From an uncultured Clostridia bacterium (lineage in GTDB: Bacteria > Bacillota > Clostridia > Christensenellales > Pumilibacteraceae), in assembly GCA_947589145.1 (NCBI GenBank), contig CANQCB010000003.1, positions 1 through 32,927 of the forward strand: a stretch of 32,927 bases of DNA, in the 5' to 3' direction. The position numbers were made by a program, and so were the translations under genes. Shown piece by piece: positions 32,419 to 32,927 of the stretch. Below the pieces are notes generated by a model, which was not told the DNA's origin, ran no database searches, and worked only from the letters and a program-made list of their open reading frames with translations. Positions within the stretch are counted from its first letter, which is position 1; the number at the start of each line of letters is the position of its first letter.

Positions 32419-32426
32419 CGTTTTTA

Positions 32427-32636
32427 CTACTTGTTGAGCTTGTATCTTTCGTTGAACTTCGCAATTCTGCCGCCCGTCTCAACGCGTTTCTGCTTGCCGG
32501 TGTAAAAAGGATGGCACTTCGAGCAAACGTCTACTTTGAGTACGTCGCACTTTTTCGTCGTGCCCGTTACAAACTCCGCGCCGCATGCGCAAACGCACTT
32601 TACTTCATGATAATCGGGATGAATATTCTCTCTCAT
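32427..32636 (-). CDS. rpmE: Ribosomal protein bL31, zinc-binding form
   Basis: Protein of the large ribosomal subunit. Start is the ATG at 32636 with AAAGGAG before it, giving 69 residues: MRENIHPDYHEVKCVCACG with Cys16 and Cys18, then CSKCHPFYTGKQKRVETGGR with Cys38 and Cys41, the four zinc ligands of the C+ form, which binds zinc. An in-frame ATG at 32699 would add 21 residues but lies at the transcription start of the promoter, so it is not used. It has its own near-perfect promoter and terminator, so it is a strongly expressed single gene. Position upstream of prmC-prfA is the usual Firmicutes order. Confidence 0.96.
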   Translation of the reverse strand: MRENIHPDYHEVKCVCACGAEFVTGTTKKCDVLKVDVCSKCHPFYTGKQKRVETGGRIAKFNERYKLNK

Positions 32637-32657
32637 TTTAATCTCCTTTTTCGAAGG

Positions 32658-32678
32658 CATACGCACGTCCGTGCTATG
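32658..32678 (-). promoter_or_regulatory. Hairpin in the rpmE leader, candidate L31 autoregulatory element
   Basis: The 60-base leader of rpmE can form an 8-base-pair stem, CATAGCAC/GTGC-TATG with one bulged G and a GGAC loop. L31 leaders that bind the protein are known in Firmicutes; I cannot confirm a match to a known consensus. Confidence 0.35.
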
Positions 32679-32702
32679 TATCTCCGAATTATTAGCCATA
32701 TT

Positions 32703-32731
32703 ATTATAATAGTACGCGCCGCCCTTGTCAA
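32703..32731 (-). promoter_or_regulatory. Consensus sigma-A promoter of rpmE
   Basis: On the - strand: perfect TTGACA (32731-32726), exact 17-base spacer, perfect TATAAT (32708-32703). Start of transcription near 32696. Such a full consensus match fits a ribosomal protein gene. Confidence 0.9.
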
Positions 32732-32927
32732 GCGTTTTTACCCAAAAAAGGCATATCTTCTCCGCCGTGTTTTTTCAAGGTTTTTATTAAATTTAATCTT
32801 CTTTTTAGCCGGGAATAGTGGACGGCGGAGAGTGGTGCTCAGGGTTTTTTCCTTGCGCACCGCTAACGCTCGCCACGGGCGTGCGCTACGGTATATCCGC
32901 ATCTGCACGCATCTTTTCGGATATCTG
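32732..32927. other. Non-coding right edge with two inverted repeats
   Basis: No gene is seen in these bases. GCGCAC (32855-32860) pairs with GTGCGC (32881-32886), and ATATCCG (32893-32899) pairs with CGGATAT (32918-32924). The sharp change from AT-rich to GC-rich at about 32850 and the paired arms suggest a structured or repeated element that runs off the window; the type is unknown. Confidence 0.35.

Noticed and set aside
32637..32699. Longer bL31 with 21 extra N-terminal residues
   Set aside because: The ATG at 32699 lies three bases after the -10 box, at or before the transcription start, and the downstream ATG has a good ribosome binding site.
1..32927. CRISPR arrays, tRNA or rRNA genes, insertion sequences and prophage genes
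   Set aside because: No direct repeats with regular spacers, no TTC-loop tRNA patterns in the gaps, and no transposase, integrase or structural phage gene was seen.

Overview
The window looks like chromosomal DNA of an uncultured, probably gut-associated member of the Clostridia (Firmicutes/Bacillota). This is inferred from content only: a SpoVB/MurJ-type flippase, two ECF-transporter S components, type III pantothenate kinase, an alpha2-type GlyRS, QueH, a rpmE-DUF1385-prmC-prfA cluster, a tiny high-cysteine HCB-type peptide, strong AGGAGG ribosome binding sites and consensus sigma-A promoters. I cannot name a genus. No phage, insertion sequence, CRISPR array, rRNA or tRNA gene was seen. I count 22 genes, four on + and eighteen on -.

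Layout. (1) 2-3543, + strand: the C-terminal part of a lipid-linked polysaccharide flippase, a folate-type ECF S component, and purA joined to it by an ATGA overlap. (2) 3891-6727, - strand: a two-gene unit in which an RnlA-like HEPN ribonuclease is followed, with the stop codon touching the next ribosome binding site, by a CTP synthase homologue that has lost residues from both active sites. This is the most unusual object in the window. (3) 6843-10601, -: a 1252-residue secreted Ig-like repeat protein with a C-terminal membrane anchor. (4) 10707-13626, -: ECF S component, coaX and hom, one operon linking vitamin uptake, CoA synthesis and threonine/methionine synthesis. (5) 13871-14047, -: a 58-residue peptide with 15 cysteines; then glyS on + (14333-15703). 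(6) 15808-20412, -: mntP, sbcD, sbcC. (7) 20477-26482, -: an M28-like membrane protein without most metal ligands, a GH95-like protein with altered catalytic residues, and dapB. (8) 26680-27597, -: a WYL regulator with a leaderless promoter. (9) 27703-32636, -: rpmE, then a tightly overlapping string of DUF1385-PrmC fusion, prfA, QueH-CoaE fusion and a small lytic transglycosylase.

Three themes stand out. First, at least four proteins (CTP synthase homologue, MntP, M28-like, GH95-like) keep their family fold motifs but lack acidic or nucleophilic residues that the families normally need. Second, two regulatory or toxin-like genes (HEPN RNase and WYL regulator) have near-consensus -35/-10 boxes only 6-8 bases from the ATG and no Shine-Dalgarno, so they probably give leaderless mRNAs. 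Third, two gene fusions (QueH-CoaE and DUF1385-PrmC) sit in one operon with prfA. Function assignments rest on motifs recalled from known families and hand alignment; no database search was run.
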